The notes below the pieces were generated by a model that saw nothing but the letters and a program-made list of their open reading frames with translations, had not been told where the DNA came from and did not search any database. From positions 1-6,154 of the forward strand of contig CAKSWM010000093.1 in NCBI GenBank assembly GCA_934511545.1: a stretch of 6,154 bases of DNA. The letters run 5' to 3'. The position numbers and the translations under genes are program-made. Source of the DNA: an uncultured Oscillospiraceae bacterium. Lineage in GTDB: Bacteria > Bacillota > Clostridia > Oscillospirales > Oscillospiraceae. The stretch's first letter is position 1. Each line of letters opens with the position of its first letter. Shown piece by piece: positions 5,507 through 6,154 of the stretch.

Positions 5507-6154
5507 ATGAACAAAAAAATCAAAAAGCTCATCGAGCCGAACAGAAAGCTTTTTCTGATCTTTCTTGTGCTTTTTGCCGCAATAACCGTATATTCAAACT
5601 GGAAGCTTGCGGCGTTTGAGGGCGGTGTTGTACTTGCGCTCATTATATATTCTGTTGTCGATATCCGCCGCAAGCAGCGCCAGCTCGTTGAATACATCGA
5701 GTCGGTGACATACAGCACAGAGTCGGCGAAAAACGACACACTGCTCCATTTTCCTCTGCCGATGGTCATGTTCCGGCTGGAGGATAATCAGGTCGTCTGG
5801 GGGAATCAGGCGTTTTTCTCGATCTGCGGACGCAGCCAGCCATCGCTGGAGGCAAATATGACGGACCTTGTCAAGAACGATTTTTCCGGCAAGTGGCTCA
5901 TGGAGGGCAAGAATCAGTACCCGGGACTTCTCGAACTGGGCGGAAGAAAGTATCAGATCCACGGAAATATCGTCCGCGCCAGTGACAGCGACACGGAGGA
6001 AAACACCCACAACTTCATGGGGATCACCTATTGGGTGGATGTTACCGAATATGACGATATAAAGATAGAGTTTGAAAACTCCCGCCCCGTCATCGCGATA
6101 GTCCTGCTGGACAATTACGACGAGCTTATAAAAAATGTTCCGGACAGGATGAAA
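5507..6154 (+). CDS. gdpP: GdpP/YybT-type c-di-AMP phosphodiesterase, N-terminal part (3' end outside window)
   Basis: GdpP hydrolyses the essential second messenger c-di-AMP to pApA at the membrane. The first 216 codons are present; the family is usually about 650 residues, so roughly a third is visible. After a basic N-terminus (KKIKK) come two membrane helices (about 14-29 and 39-52), separated by a short loop. A PAS-like sensor domain follows (about 80-183, with FPLPMVMFRLEDNQVVWGNQAF and ending MGITYWVDVTEYDD). The degenerate GGDEF domain then begins (NSRPVIAIVLLDNYDELIKNV, 191-211). The catalytic DHH/DHHA1 domains lie beyond the window, so activity cannot be judged. ATG at 5507 has GGGAGG (5493-5498) eight bases upstream. 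The gene diverges from the transporter operon and has its own promoter. In other Firmicutes it is often followed by rplI and dnaB, which cannot be seen here. Confidence 0.93.
   Translation, partial: MNKKIKKLIEPNRKLFLIFLVLFAAITVYSNWKLAAFEGGVVLALIIYSVVDIRRKQRQLVEYIESVTYSTESAKNDTLLHFPLPMVMFRLEDNQVVWGNQAFFSICGRSQPSLEANMTDLVKNDFSGKWLMEGKNQYPGLLELGGRKYQIHGNIVRASDSDTEENTHNFMGITYWVDVTEYDDIKIEFENSRPVIAIVLLDNYDELIKNVPDRMK

Noticed and set aside
5594..6010. Minus-strand frame of 138 codons opposite gdpP
   Set aside because: It is antisense to the recognisable PAS region of GdpP and has no ribosome site or domain.

Overview
The window reads as chromosomal DNA from a Gram-positive anaerobe of the Clostridia, probably Oscillospiraceae or Ruminococcaceae-like. 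The evidence is a bacterial V-type ATPase subunit, a GdpP-type c-di-AMP phosphodiesterase, a lipoprotein-anchored amino-acid ABC transporter, consensus sigma-A promoters, strong Shine-Dalgarno sites and moderately high GC with GC-rich third positions. The taxon is an inference. There are no RNA genes, CRISPR arrays, transposons or phage genes.

Layout. (1) 2-421 (+) is the C-terminal two thirds of V-ATPase subunit D, followed by a strong bidirectional terminator (428-472). (2) 489-1697 (-) is a Tm-1-like/UPF0261 protein and 1849-2775 (+) is a TIM-barrel 'phosphoenolpyruvate hydrolase-like' protein. They diverge from a 151-bp control region, and a second bidirectional terminator (2794-2828) closes the module. 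(3) 5203 to 2868 (-) is a three-gene polar amino-acid importer: lipoprotein binding protein, permease, ATPase. It has a consensus promoter, an intercistronic hairpin after the binding-protein gene, and an overlapping permease/ATPase junction. The permease starts with TTG and the ATPase probably with GTG. (4) 5204-5506 is a divergent regulatory region. (5) 5507-6154 (+) is the 5' third of gdpP, cut by the window edge, behind an extended -10 promoter.

How the genes fit. The ABC genes form a complete importer. GdpP would lower c-di-AMP. The V-ATPase fragment belongs to an operon that ends here. The least understood part is the central pair: its two proteins correspond to the two halves of the plant antiviral protein Tm-1, which occur as separate proteins in bacteria without a settled function. 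Here they are transcribed divergently, insulated by terminators on both sides, and both depart from the family consensus as I recall it in recognisable motif regions. This pair is the best candidate for an undescribed system in the window.
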